64,000 bases of DNA, taken from contig NZ_VIQO01000032.1 in NCBI RefSeq assembly GCF_007483665.1, positions 1 through 64,000 on the forward strand, read 5' to 3'. Source of the DNA: Catellatospora sichuanensis (lineage in GTDB: Bacteria; Actinomycetota; Actinomycetes; Mycobacteriales; Micromonosporaceae). Of the stretch, positions 26,590 to 36,275 are shown piece after piece. A program made the translations under genes and the position numbers. Below the pieces are notes generated by a model. That model made no database searches, was not told the origin of the DNA, and worked only from the letters and a program-made list of their open reading frames with translations. The first letter of the stretch is position 1, and each line of letters opens with the position of its first letter.

Positions 26590-26865
26590 GCAAGACAGCG
26601 TTCATCAGCGGATCGACCCAGGGAATCGGTTACGCGACCGCGAAGGCCCTGGCCACCGAAGGCGCCGACATCATCCTCAACGGCCGTGATCCGCAGAGGC
26701 TGACCGAGGCCGTCGACAGGCCGCGCCGCGAGGTGCCTGGTGCGTCGGTCAGCGGTCAGACTTCGCGGTCACCGAAGACGTCGATCGGCTGTGCGACCGG
26801 GTCCCGAGCGTGGACATCCTGGTCAACAACGTCGGGTCGTTCGAGTTCAAGCCGGTCGAGAAGAT
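26582..26865 (+). pseudogene. Short-chain dehydrogenase, 5' part, frameshifted
   Basis: Reads GKTAFISGSTQGIGYATAKA, then LATEGADIILNGRDPQRLTE, which is the SDR Rossmann fingerprint (TGxxxGIG variant SGSTQGIG). After a slip near 26755 it gives DFAVTEDVDRLCDRVPSVDI and LVNNVGSFEFKPVE, the NNxG motif. The sequence then leaves the family at ~26865, before the catalytic Tyr-x-x-x-Lys. It is inactive, and the cut coincides with a minus-strand transposase fragment. Confidence 0.8.
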
Positions 26866-26985
26866 GAAGTACCGGCAGGTCATCGAGACGTTGCCGGTGA
26901 CTTCTTCGACATGGCGGATGATCGCCAGCCGGCGTTTGCCGTCGCGGTCGAGCGGGGGGACGTCCATACAGTCTCCAACTTCGAT
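26855..26985 (-). pseudogene. Transposase N-terminal fragment (IS481/IS3-like HTH)
   Basis: The minus strand reads PPLDRDGKRRLAIIRHVEEV, then TGNVSMTCRYF. This is the start of the helix-turn-helix seen in IS481-type integrase-like transposases, normally followed by 'GISRQ'. It stops where the dehydrogenase fragment begins. A remnant only. Confidence 0.5.
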
Positions 26986-27132
26986 GGAGCCCTGTAGGTG
27001 TCAACCGACTTCGTCAGTTTTATATAGACCACTGATTGTCATGCGGTACCCGTGGGCATGCGGGATGTGTCTAGTCTGCGGCAAGCGTAGGTCCTGGCAG
27101 CATTCGTGTATCCGGATGGGACGGTGTGAAAC

Positions 27133-29622
27133 TTGACTACCTATGGAGATGATGAGCCGGTCATCGGCCGGGCGCGGCCGCCCGCGCCGCCGGCGACCGG
27201 CCGGGCCGAGGCCCCCCGAGCCGGTGCCCCGGCCCCGGTCGCGGGCCGGGAGCAGGCGTCCCGAGCCGGCGTCCCGTCCCTGGCGGGCCGGGCTGGCGGG
27301 GCGGCGCAGCCCGTGGCCGAGAAGAAGCGCAGCCCGCGGCGTCGGCGGGCGCTGATCGCGGGCATGATCGGCGTCGCCGTCGTGCTGTCCGGCGTCGGGC
27401 TGATCGCGGGCACCTGGTTCTACAGCAGCGTGCCCCGCCCGGAGCAGCTGCCGCTGAAGGAGAACACCGAGGTGCTGTCCGTCGACGGCAAGGCGATCGC
27501 CAAGCTGGGCGCGGAGAACCGGACCCTGATCCAGATCGGCACGCTGCCGGAGCCGGTGCGCAACGCGCTGATCGCGGGCGAGGACAAGAACTTCTACAGC
27601 CACGACGGCATCGACCTGGCGGGCATCGCCCGCGCCGCCTGGAACAACCTGACCGGCGGCGAGACCCAGGGCGCGTCGACCATCACCCAGCAGTACGCCC
27701 GCGCCGCCGCCGACGACCTGGAGATCACGTACGCGCGCAAGATGCGCGAGGCGGTGATGGCCCGCAAGCTGGAGGACGAGTACGACAAGCTGGAGATCGC
27801 CGGGTTCTACCTGAACACCGTCTACTTCGGCCGCGGCTCCTACGGCGTCGGCGCGGCCGCGCAGGCGTTCTTCGGCAAGGAGGCGGCGAAGCTGACCGTG
27901 GCCGAGGCGGCGGTGCTGGGCGCGGTCCTGCGCCAGCCCGAGCCCAGCGACAACCACGGCGGCTACGACCCGCAGAACAGTCCCGAGGCGGCCAAGGCCC
28001 GCTGGGGGTACGTGCTGGACAACATGGTCGAGATGGGCTGGCTGAGCGCCACCGACCGGGCCGCCGCGGCCTATCCCGACCAGACGCTGAAGGCGTACAA
28101 GGCGGGCCAGAACGCGGGGGAGTGGGGCTACCAGGACCGCGGCACCGGTAACGTGATCAACTACGTGGGCGCGGAGATGCGCGCCTGGAACGTGCCGGAC
28201 TGGCGCAGCGGCGGCTACCGCATCACCACCTCGATCGACAGCCGCGCGCAGAAGGCGCTGGAGAGCCAGGTCTACCGCGCGCACCAGTTCGAACGCACCT
28301 GCCAGACCAAGGAAGGCAAGGAGACCTGCACCGAGACCCTGAAAGCTGCTGTCGACGGCAAGGGCACCCTGCTGGAGGGCCAGCCGAAGAATCTGATGGC
28401 CGCGGCGGTCGCGATCGACCCGAACAGCGGCCGGGTGATCGCGTACTACGGCGGCAACAGCGGCACCGGCGTCGACTACGCGGGGCGCAACGCCATCGGC
28501 ACCGAGAAGGAGTACGGCGGCCACCCGCCCGCGTCCTCGTTCAAGATCTACACCTTGGCGGCGGCGCTGGAGGACGGCTACTCCATCAAGAGCCACTTCG
28601 ACCCGACGCCGCTGTCCAAAGCGAACGGCGACCCGGACAACGTGCAGAACGCGGGCCGGGACAACGACGCCAGCTGCGGCAAGTTCTGCACGCTGGAGCA
28701 GATGACGGTGAAGTCGTACAACGTGCCGTTCTACAAGATCACGCGGGACATCGGTCAGGACAAGGTCGTCGACATGGCCCGCCGCGCCGGAGTCACCACC
28801 GTCTGGGGCACCGACGGCAAGCCGATGCGCCTGGCCGGGGCCGAAGCCGGCCGCATCAAGAGCACGTTCGGCTACCAGGTCGGCTTCGGGCAGTACCCGA
28901 TCACCGTGCTCGATCACGCCTCCGGCGCGGCCACCTTCGCCGCGCACGGCGTCTGGCGCAAGCCGCACTTCGTCGTGAAGGTCGAGAAGAAGGACAAGGA
29001 CACCGGCGAATGGAAGCCGGTCGATGGTCTCGGCGAGAAGGTCGAGTCCCGGCAGGCGATGCGCGCCGAGATCGCCGACGAGGTCACCTCGGTGCTCCGG
29101 CAGATCCCCGGCGCGCACGCGCTGTCCGGCCGCCAGTCCGCCGCCAAGACCGGCACCTGGGAGAACGGCCGCCTCAAACCCAACGGCCAGAAGATGTTCC
29201 CCGGAGAGAACGCGCACGCGTGGTTCATCGGATACACCCCCCAGATCGCCACCGCGGTCTGGGTCGGCAACGTCCGCGAGGAGCTGCCGCTGCGCGACCG
29301 CGACAAAGACAAGATCGGCGGATCGGCGCTACCTGGGCAGATCTGGGAGCAGTTCATGAACGACGCGCACCAGGCGATGAACCTCAAGGCCCAGCCGCTC
29401 GCCGACGGCAGCGACGGCAACCTCGGCGACCCCGACCGCGGCGACGGCGCGTCCCCCGCCCCGTCGGCAGCCCCCTCCAGCGCTGCCCCCGAGCCCTCAA
29501 CCTCCTGCGGCCCGGACCAGCCCTGCGGCGGCGACCCGTCCCCCGAGCCCAGCCCCGAGCCCAGCCCGAAACCCAGCCCGTCGACCAGCCCCAAACCATC
29601 CCCGTCCCCCCGGCGCCCGTGA
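27133..29622 (+). CDS. Class A penicillin-binding protein (bifunctional)
   Basis: An 829-residue cell-wall synthase. After a Pro/Ala-rich cytoplasmic tail (1-70) and one membrane helix (~72-95) comes the GT51 glycosyltransferase, with E150 in AGEDKNFYSHDG and GASTITQQYARA. Next is the transpeptidase, with SxxK S468-K471 (ASSFK), SYN 528-530 and KTG 672-674. The tail is low-complexity Pro/Ser (PSPEPSPEPSPKPS). It polymerises and cross-links peptidoglycan at the outer membrane face. The in-frame start is TTG 27133, six bases after an in-frame TGA, with no good ribosome site. The original start may have been altered by the adjacent transposition debris. Catalytic motifs are all intact. Confidence 0.9.
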   Translation: MTTYGDDEPVIGRARPPAPPATGRAEAPRAGAPAPVAGREQASRAGVPSLAGRAGGAAQPVAEKKRSPRRRRALIAGMIGVAVVLSGVGLIAGTWFYSSVPRPEQLPLKENTEVLSVDGKAIAKLGAENRTLIQIGTLPEPVRNALIAGEDKNFYSHDGIDLAGIARAAWNNLTGGETQGASTITQQYARAAADDLEITYARKMREAVMARKLEDEYDKLEIAGFYLNTVYFGRGSYGVGAAAQAFFGKEAAKLTVAEAAVLGAVLRQPEPSDNHGGYDPQNSPEAAKARWGYVLDNMVEMGWLSATDRAAAAYPDQTLKAYKAGQNAGEWGYQDRGTGNVINYVGAEMRAWNVPDWRSGGYRITTSIDSRAQKALESQVYRAHQFERTCQTKEGKETCTETLKAAVDGKGTLLEGQPKNLMAAAVAIDPNSGRVIAYYGGNSGTGVDYAGRNAIGTEKEYGGHPPASSFKIYTLAAALEDGYSIKSHFDPTPLSKANGDPDNVQNAGRDNDASCGKFCTLEQMTVKSYNVPFYKITRDIGQDKVVDMARRAGVTTVWGTDGKPMRLAGAEAGRIKSTFGYQVGFGQYPITVLDHASGAATFAAHGVWRKPHFVVKVEKKDKDTGEWKPVDGLGEKVESRQAMRAEIADEVTSVLRQIPGAHALSGRQSAAKTGTWENGRLKPNGQKMFPGENAHAWFIGYTPQIATAVWVGNVREELPLRDRDKDKIGGSALPGQIWEQFMNDAHQAMNLKAQPLADGSDGNLGDPDRGDGASPAPSAAPSSAAPEPSTSCGPDQPCGGDPSPEPSPEPSPKPSPSTSPKPSPSPRRP

Positions 29623-29651
29623 CCGTCCAGCGGCCTCGCGACGCTTGAGGC

Positions 29652-29712
29652 GATCGGTGTCCGTGGCCGGAACGTCGTATCACACCACGTGTTCCGGCCA
29701 CGGACGCCGATC
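29652..29712. terminator. Strong bidirectional hairpin terminator
   Basis: GATCGGTGTCCGTGGCCGGAAC and its near-perfect complement GTTCCGGCCACGGACGCCGATC form a ~21-bp stem around a 17-base loop. It lies between the convergent PBP gene and the large minus-strand operon, so it should stop both. Confidence 0.8.
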
Positions 29713-29772
29713 CTCGTCAGAAGAAGCGGAGGTAGAGCGTCGGGTCCTCGGGGCGGGACGGGTCTGGGCGGT

Positions 29773-31464
29773 CTAGCCGGTGACGGTCCTCGGCGGGATT
29801 GCTGCGTCGTACTGGAGGTTGCTGGCAGCCTCGCCCTGGCCTGTCTGCGCACGACGGCTGGTCCAGCCGAAGACGCCACCACCGTGCCAGCGGGTCAGCA
29901 CCGGTGTCCTGGTGACGTGCACACCGGCTCGGGAGATCTCCTCGTCCCGGAACATGACCGGGCCGTCCGTGCGTTCCAGGATCCGCCCCGCTGGCAGCAC
30001 CGGTTCCAGGCGCACACCGTGCTCGTCGAAGCGCGGGATCCGGCCGCGCCGGAACTTCACCGCATCCGACCCGGGCCGCAACGGCACAGCCACGAGCGGG
30101 ATCCAGTGCTCGGGCACGGGTGTCTCCAGCCGGTAGGTGAGCGCGTCGGCCGACAGCTGCACAGCCTCCGGCTCGGGCGTTTCGGTGTGCCGAGGCCGGG
30201 GCCGCCCGGTGGCGCCCTGCACGACCCGCTCGATCGCCCACCCGAGGTTTGCCATTTCGTCCCGTACGAACATGACCTCCTCTACCGGGGGGCCTTCCAC
30301 GAGGTGGCCCGCGGTGGGTGGCAGTGGCAGCCAGGCCGGCCCCGGCCGCCCCGTCACGGCGTCGGTGAGGCGGAACACCGACCAGCCGTCCTCGTGAACG
30401 AGGTCGGTGGGTTCGATGTCGACCTCGTCGCCGAACGTGTCGGTGACGGTCAGCGACTTGATCCGGTGCAGCAGGCCGACCTTCAGATCGACCGGGATGA
30501 TCCACCAGTCGTTGCCATACACGTTGGCGAACGAGACGAGCAGCAGCCGGGCGAGATCGACCGGTCCGGCATTGATCGCCGGCAGGTTGACCGTGTCGTC
30601 CTCGAACTCCCACCACCGCTCGGCCGGCATCCCCGGATACCCGGCGCGTGTGGCCAGCGTCCGCGTCTCCGGCGACTCGACCAGCTTCGGCGCCGCGCCG
30701 AGCCCGCGCCCGGGCCGCAGGTCGATGTCGAAGTGGTACCCCTCGACCCGGCCGCCGCTGAACTCCGGCACGGTCAGCCCCACCTCCTGGCCGGGGAACG
30801 AGGCGCCCAGGCTGAACCGGTGCTCCAGCCGCTCCGACACCCAGCACGCCTTACCCGCACCGGGATGCTCGGCGGCGAACCACGCCAGCCACCGCTTTGC
30901 GGTGTCCCGGAAGCGGCCGACCTGGTCACCGGCCAGCCCGGACGGCTGCCAGCCCTCACGGAGCCTGCGGGCGAGCGCGACCGCATCCGGTGCCCGCGCC
31001 GCCAGTACCCGGTGCAGTGACTGCCCGGCCGTGTCGCGGGCATGGATCCCAGCGTCCGGCAGGGGACACGATGCGAGCACGTCGTCGACGGCCTGGTCGG
31101 GGACGGGGCCGAGCATGGTGAGGAACCGCAGCCCGCAACGGGCTGTCTCGCGTACGGTCAGGCCGAGGTCGGTGCCGTGCTCGACCAGGTGCTCCAGCGG
31201 CCGGTCGGTGGGCAGGTCCACTAGGTCACCGGTCTCGCCGGGACGGAACCGGCTGATCGGCGTCGCCTCCGTCGTCAGGCGCGACGCGATGGGCGAACCG
31301 CCGTCCTCACCCTGGAACTCGGCCAGCTGCCACTGCCTGGCCAGCAGGAACAGGGGGTCGGCCACGGTCGCGGCGAGCGCGTCCTCCAGCGACCCGCCGT
31401 GCCGGTCGGGGCGGGTGCGCGGCTCCAGCCGCTGGTACTGCGCGAATCTGGTGTCGTCGGCCAC
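29773..31464 (-). CDS. Giant-operon protein F (unknown, 563 aa)
   Basis: The start is GTG 31464, three bases after the upstream stop, with GGAGAGCGGAG as ribosome site. The N-terminus is LFLLARQWQLAEFQGEDGGS, then IASRLTTEATPISRF. A central GYPGMPAERWWEFEDDTVNL and LLLVSFANVYGNDWWIIPVD follow, and the C-terminal region has WLPLPPTAGHLVEGPPVEEV. It has no signal peptide, no helix long enough for a membrane, and no known catalytic motif. Trp-rich conserved blocks suggest a structural, mixed alpha/beta protein. I recall uncharacterised proteins with the 'RQWQ-G-E-F-x-E-D-x-x-S-P' block in other bacteria, but no function. It is the last gene of the operon; a truncated duplicate lies at 51486-51640. 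Confidence 0.8.
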   Translation of the reverse strand: MADDTRFAQYQRLEPRTRPDRHGGSLEDALAATVADPLFLLARQWQLAEFQGEDGGSPIASRLTTEATPISRFRPGETGDLVDLPTDRPLEHLVEHGTDLGLTVRETARCGLRFLTMLGPVPDQAVDDVLASCPLPDAGIHARDTAGQSLHRVLAARAPDAVALARRLREGWQPSGLAGDQVGRFRDTAKRWLAWFAAEHPGAGKACWVSERLEHRFSLGASFPGQEVGLTVPEFSGGRVEGYHFDIDLRPGRGLGAAPKLVESPETRTLATRAGYPGMPAERWWEFEDDTVNLPAINAGPVDLARLLLVSFANVYGNDWWIIPVDLKVGLLHRIKSLTVTDTFGDEVDIEPTDLVHEDGWSVFRLTDAVTGRPGPAWLPLPPTAGHLVEGPPVEEVMFVRDEMANLGWAIERVVQGATGRPRPRHTETPEPEAVQLSADALTYRLETPVPEHWIPLVAVPLRPGSDAVKFRRGRIPRFDEHGVRLEPVLPAGRILERTDGPVMFRDEEISRAGVHVTRTPVLTRWHGGGVFGWTSRRAQTGQGEAASNLQYDAAIPPRTVTG

Positions 31465-31466
31465 CG

Positions 31467-34400
31467 CTATGACTCCGCTCTCCGGAATTCCGTGAAGCCG
31501 GGCTTGGCGGCCGTCTTCAGGACCAGGTCCTTGAACTTGATGCCCGGCGTGGTGCCGATGGCGCCGTCGGGTAGGTACGCGGCGGGCAGGTAACGGCCGA
31601 GCCAGGTCAGCGTCTCCAGGTCGACCAGGCGCAGCTGTGCGAGGTCGAGCGTCTCGCGCAGTAGCGCGGCCAGGCTGTCCGTGGTCCACGCCGCTCCGGG
31701 CACCGCGGGCATGGCCAGCAGCATCGTGTTGGGCGGCCGCGCGCCGGGCGCGTCGAAGTGGAACGACACGCCGGCGGACTGGACCTCGTCGGGGATCTGC
31801 TCGGCCCACGTGTCGATGACGAGCGCCGCGGTCGGCTTGGACAGGTCGGCGTCGTCCGGTCCGTGGATCACCAGCCCGGTCGCGGGCACCACGGGCGCCG
31901 GACTGCCGTCGTCGAGGCGGTCGGCGCCGATCCACCGGTCTCCGGCGGCGAACGGGGTCTGCCCGGCGCGTAGGGCCAGCGCCCGGCCGGTGCCCGCCGC
32001 GTCGGCGTACAGGAGGAGGTCGCTGAGCGCGGCGACCGCGGGCCGCACCGTGCCGGCCCGGTCGAGCCAGGTCCGGACCGGGTCCCGGGCCGGATCGCCG
32101 CGCCGCAGGTCCGGGCCGAGGGAGCTGTTGAGCACGGCCCCGTTCGGTGGGATGAACAGGTCCGCGGCGCGGAATCCCGGGCCGAACAATGCGGCCAGCG
32201 CCTCCCCGAGGGCATACGTGTCGGCGTCCGATGCGGACCCCCCGTTCAGCGCTGTGCGGGCCGCGTCTAGGCGTGTCTTGGCGACCTTCGCGGCCGACGC
32301 CTTCGCGGCGCGTAGTTCCGCGCTGTTGCCGGTCAGGGCGGTGACCGGGTCGGTGACGCCGTACGCGGCGAGCTGCTGCAGCCATTCTCGTCGCTGCTCA
32401 TCGGTGCCGGTCCCGTCCGGTGGGGCGGTGAGCAGCAGCCGATCCAGGTCATCCAGCGCGCGGGTGACCCGGTTGCGCAGGTCGGCGGGAGGTTCGGCCT
32501 GCGGCGGGTGGGCCGCGGGGGCGAGGTCCGCGGCCGTGGCGGCCCGGCCGGCGGCGAGCGCCGCCGCGACGGCACGGGCCAGCGCGATCAGCTCACCGGC
32601 CCCGACGGCGGTCCGCAGCCACGCCGTGTCCCGGTCGTGGGCCAGCTGCGGCACGGCCTGGGGCGGGGCGCCGGATGGGCGTTGCGCACCCGACCGGGCG
32701 AGCAGCAGCGCTTCGAGGGTGTCGTCGGCCGCGAGCGCGACCACGTCCAGCGCGCATTCGTCGGCCAGGGGCCACGCGTGCTCGGTGATCACGGGCGGGG
32801 CGGTCACGTTCGGGACGTGCCAGGCGATGCGGAGCCGGAGCCGTTCGGTCGGGCCGAACAGGTGACCGGCCCAGGCGTCCAGGCGCGGCTCGGCCAGCGC
32901 CCGCGGCCGCTGCCGCCGCTGCCCGTCCCATCCGGCGGCCGGGGCGAGGCTGCCGGGCACGGCGACGAGGACCCGGTGCGTCACCGGGGTAGCGGAGCGG
33001 ACCAGGTCAAGCACCTGGGGCCGGGGTGGGGGCTGCCCGCCGGCCGCCAGCGAGTCGAGGGTCGCCCCGGCCCGTTCCGGGTTGCCGTGGGCGAGCTGAT
33101 GCACGCTGTCGGCCAGCAGGAGGTCCGCGACGGCGTCGACGTCGTCCTGCAGGGTGTCGAGCGCAGCCCGCAAGGCCTGCTCCTCGGCCGCCGACCATGC
33201 CGGGCGGTCGCCCTGCAGCCTGCCACGGAGCAGGCCGAGCGCCGCGTCGGTGCCCAGCTCGGCCAGCCGAGCGCCGTCGACGACGTCGTGCGCGGCGATG
33301 AACTCCTGCGCCTGCGCCAGAGGGTCCGCCGGGTGGTGGAGCCGGGGCAGGGGCGCGATCTCCCGCAGCGGGTGGATGAACCGGTCGAGTTCGAGCCGGT
33401 CGGCCGGTTCGGCCGCCTCCCGGGCGTCGTGCAGGCGGCGCTCCAGCCGGTAGCCGAACAGCGCCCCGATGTGCTGGCCGCGGCGTACGCCGTCGAGGAT
33501 CGCCATCGCGACCCGCATCCGCCGCGACGACAGGTCGACGGCGAACGCTCCCGGATCGCTCGGGTGCGCGAGGGCGCCGCTGCGCAGGATCGCCGCGGTC
33601 GTCGCCTGCCGCAGCGACGGGGCGAGGATCGAGCCGTCGCTGCGCTGTGCCTCCGGGCGCGGGTGCAGGTCGGTGACCCAGCCGTAGGAGCCCAGCTGGA
33701 TGCCGTGCGGCCGGCGCGACGCGTCGCGCATGGCGGCGAGCCGGGTGGTGGCCAGCGATGTGATCCAGGCGTCGAGCCGGTGCGACACCAGGTCCAGGCA
33801 CTCTCCGAGCAGCCGTTCGACCGCCGGGAACGGGTCCTCGCCCCGGGCGTGCCAGTCCCGGACCCGGCGGGCCAGGTACTGCAGGGCGGCGTCGGCCTCG
33901 ACAAGCCGGGCGCTCCACGGGCGCTTCGGCAGCTTCGCGGCGATGCTCACGTCGGCGTCCAGCCGCCCGTTGCCGAGCCGGGCCTTGCCGACTTCGGTGG
34001 CCAGGACAGCCCGGTCGGCCTGCAGCAGCTGCACGATCGGGGTGTCGGCCTCGGCGGGCAGCTTGGCGTCGAGCAGCGCGCCGGCGTGGAACACCTTCGC
34101 GAGCAGGCCCGTCTTCACCTGGAGCGCCGCCCGGTCGGCCGGGCTGGTGCGGCTGAACACCACTTCCTCGGTGCGCACCTTCGCGTCGGTGACCACCTGG
34201 CCCCAGCGGGCGGTGTGCGCGGCGGCCATGGCGTACTCCCGGTTCGCCGCGTGGCGCAGCAGGGCCTCCAGCAGGGTGGCGGCCTGCTCCGGACCGGTGG
34301 CCAGCAGCAGCGGCTCGACCTGGCTGACCACGTCCTCCAGGAAGCCGGCCAGCACCTCCACCGGGTCGCCGCCGTCCGACGGGAGGCGGCGCACCCAGGG

Positions 34401-36275
34401 CAGCCACAGCCGCGGTGGATCGTCGCCGCCGTCGTTCTGGTGCAGATTGACAACTGGCTGCTGGTAGCCCAGCCACTCGTCCAGGCCGAGCGCACGCGTC
34501 AGCGCCTCGGCGAACCGCCGCTCAGGCGTGTCGTCGCCGCACTGAATCTCGATGTCGCCGAGCACGTTGCGGTAGCAGGCGTTCAGTGCGCCGCGCACGC
34601 CGCGCACCCGGACCGTGCGCGACACCGGCGACAGGCCGAGGGCGCGCAGCACGTCTCGGGCCGCTTTCGGCACCTCCAGGTGCTCACCCGGCTGATCGGG
34701 GCCGCCGACCCGCGGCAGGGTCGGCACCCCGTCCGCCCACAGCGGGCGCAGCGTCTCCAGCAACAGGTGCATCCGGGCCAGCGCGGGCGGTTCCCCCGCA
34801 CCGGCCTGCCAGCCACGGAAGGAGGTGACGGGGAGCAGCCCGTACGGCTGCGCGCCCAGCCGCAGCACCGGCAGCGGCCCGCGAGCGCGTACGTTGTCCA
34901 CGAAGTGGCCGCGCAGCCAGTCGCGGTTCGCGGCGCTGACCGCCTCCCGGTCGCGGCTGGCGCTCTCCATCAGATCGTCGAGGAAGTGCTCGCCGGTCGC
35001 CGTCCACAGCGCCAGTTGCAGGGCGCGCGCGTCGGCCTGCTCGGTGTCGTCGGTGCCCGGGATCCGGGCGAGGCTCTGCGCGGTGACGCCCAGCGCCCGT
35101 GCGACGATGTTGCCGTTGGCGAGCGGGTCGCTCGGCGGGATCTCGTCTCCGGCCAGCAGCAGATCGTCCACGTCGAGCGGTGCTGTCCGCTGCCTGGTGG
35201 CGGTGACGGTGTTGTTGGTCGGCGAGCCCTGCGCCACGAACTCGGCGGTTCCCGTCTCGCGGTGGCCGCGCAGCATCTCCTCCAGCCGGGCAGCGGACGC
35301 GTCGGGGTCCAGCGAGGCCGACACTCCGAGCACCAGCACGTGCGAGAGCAGCGGCACCCGGGCCGGGTCGTGGCCCTGCAGCGGCACGGTGACGGCCAGC
35401 CCGATCTCCTCCGCCGCGCTGTACTCGATCATCCAGCGCAGCGCCAGGTCGGCGACGCCCGCGGCCGACCCGGCGTGCAGGTCGGGGCCGATCGGCACCA
35501 CGTCGGGTACGGTCCGCCCGGCCTTGGCGGCCACCAGGCGGTCACCCTGGTAGGCGAGCACCACGAATCGGTCCGGCAGTGTCGACGCGTGTGCTGCCCT
35601 GCCCCACGCCCGGCCACGCCGCACCAGGTCCGAGGGGAACTGCGGCGAGGGTTCTGCCGCGTCGTCGGGCAGCGGCTGTTCGGGCCGGTCGTCGTGTACG
35701 GGGGTGAGCCGGCGCGCCACCCAGGCGGCCCTGGCCGCACCGAGCGCACCGGCCAGCTGGTCCCACGCCGCGAGCTGGATCCGGCCGCGCTCGGCGCCGG
35801 TGCGCCCGGCCCGCCAGACCGTCCGCCAGTACCGCTCGCCGAGCTGGACCTCGCCGTCGGTCAGCGCCGGCTCGTGCTCCTCGATGTGGACGGCGTCGGG
35901 GAAGATGCGCACCTGCATCGTCGTGGGCGGACCACTGGCCGGCCGCAGCCGCGTCTCGATCCGCACAGGCGTGAGCAGCAGCGGCACCGCGGGATCCAGC
36001 GCGGCGGCCAGCTCGTCGAAGCCGACCGGCTCGTCCAGCTCGGCCCGCAGCAGGCCGTCCAGCGCGCCGCGCCGCGTGGCCACCTCGTCGACGAGCGCGG
36101 CCCGGCCGTGGTCGCGGTCGGTCTCGGCGGCTGTGCTGGGCCGCGTGCCGGCCGCGGCCTGCTCACCGGCCGTGGCGGCGGTGGCCAGGTCGAAGTCGAG
36201 CAGCGCCGACTCCGCAACCGCGACGGCGTGACGCAGGGAGGCGGCCTCGGTGCGAAGCCGCTGGATGTCAACCAT
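31467..36275 (-). CDS. Giant-operon protein E (unknown, 1602 aa)
   Basis: The ATG at 36275 has GGAAGG upstream and overlaps the stop of gene D by eight bases. The N-terminal ~90 residues are helical (VDIQRLRTEAASLRHAVAVA). Recognisable blocks are PLLLTPVRIETRLRP, RVGGPDQPGEHLEVPKAARD and LRLGAQPYGLLPVTSFRGWQ. The C-terminal region has VSFHFDAPGARPPNTMLLAM followed by TLDLAQLRLVDLETLTWLGR. No signal peptide, transmembrane helix or enzyme motif is visible. The size and the lack of repeats suggest a multidomain scaffold. Its C-terminal third (about residues 990-1580) is duplicated in decayed form at 51640-53465, which shows this family once existed in a second locus. Confidence 0.8.
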   Translation of the reverse strand: MVDIQRLRTEAASLRHAVAVAESALLDFDLATAATAGEQAAAGTRPSTAAETDRDHGRAALVDEVATRRGALDGLLRAELDEPVGFDELAAALDPAVPLLLTPVRIETRLRPASGPPTTMQVRIFPDAVHIEEHEPALTDGEVQLGERYWRTVWRAGRTGAERGRIQLAAWDQLAGALGAARAAWVARRLTPVHDDRPEQPLPDDAAEPSPQFPSDLVRRGRAWGRAAHASTLPDRFVVLAYQGDRLVAAKAGRTVPDVVPIGPDLHAGSAAGVADLALRWMIEYSAAEEIGLAVTVPLQGHDPARVPLLSHVLVLGVSASLDPDASAARLEEMLRGHRETGTAEFVAQGSPTNNTVTATRQRTAPLDVDDLLLAGDEIPPSDPLANGNIVARALGVTAQSLARIPGTDDTEQADARALQLALWTATGEHFLDDLMESASRDREAVSAANRDWLRGHFVDNVRARGPLPVLRLGAQPYGLLPVTSFRGWQAGAGEPPALARMHLLLETLRPLWADGVPTLPRVGGPDQPGEHLEVPKAARDVLRALGLSPVSRTVRVRGVRGALNACYRNVLGDIEIQCGDDTPERRFAEALTRALGLDEWLGYQQPVVNLHQNDGGDDPPRLWLPWVRRLPSDGGDPVEVLAGFLEDVVSQVEPLLLATGPEQAATLLEALLRHAANREYAMAAAHTARWGQVVTDAKVRTEEVVFSRTSPADRAALQVKTGLLAKVFHAGALLDAKLPAEADTPIVQLLQADRAVLATEVGKARLGNGRLDADVSIAAKLPKRPWSARLVEADAALQYLARRVRDWHARGEDPFPAVERLLGECLDLVSHRLDAWITSLATTRLAAMRDASRRPHGIQLGSYGWVTDLHPRPEAQRSDGSILAPSLRQATTAAILRSGALAHPSDPGAFAVDLSSRRMRVAMAILDGVRRGQHIGALFGYRLERRLHDAREAAEPADRLELDRFIHPLREIAPLPRLHHPADPLAQAQEFIAAHDVVDGARLAELGTDAALGLLRGRLQGDRPAWSAAEEQALRAALDTLQDDVDAVADLLLADSVHQLAHGNPERAGATLDSLAAGGQPPPRPQVLDLVRSATPVTHRVLVAVPGSLAPAAGWDGQRRQRPRALAEPRLDAWAGHLFGPTERLRLRIAWHVPNVTAPPVITEHAWPLADECALDVVALAADDTLEALLLARSGAQRPSGAPPQAVPQLAHDRDTAWLRTAVGAGELIALARAVAAALAAGRAATAADLAPAAHPPQAEPPADLRNRVTRALDDLDRLLLTAPPDGTGTDEQRREWLQQLAAYGVTDPVTALTGNSAELRAAKASAAKVAKTRLDAARTALNGGSASDADTYALGEALAALFGPGFRAADLFIPPNGAVLNSSLGPDLRRGDPARDPVRTWLDRAGTVRPAVAALSDLLLYADAAGTGRALALRAGQTPFAAGDRWIGADRLDDGSPAPVVPATGLVIHGPDDADLSKPTAALVIDTWAEQIPDEVQSAGVSFHFDAPGARPPNTMLLAMPAVPGAAWTTDSLAALLRETLDLAQLRLVDLETLTWLGRYLPAAYLPDGAIGTTPGIKFKDLVLKTAAKPGFTEFRRAES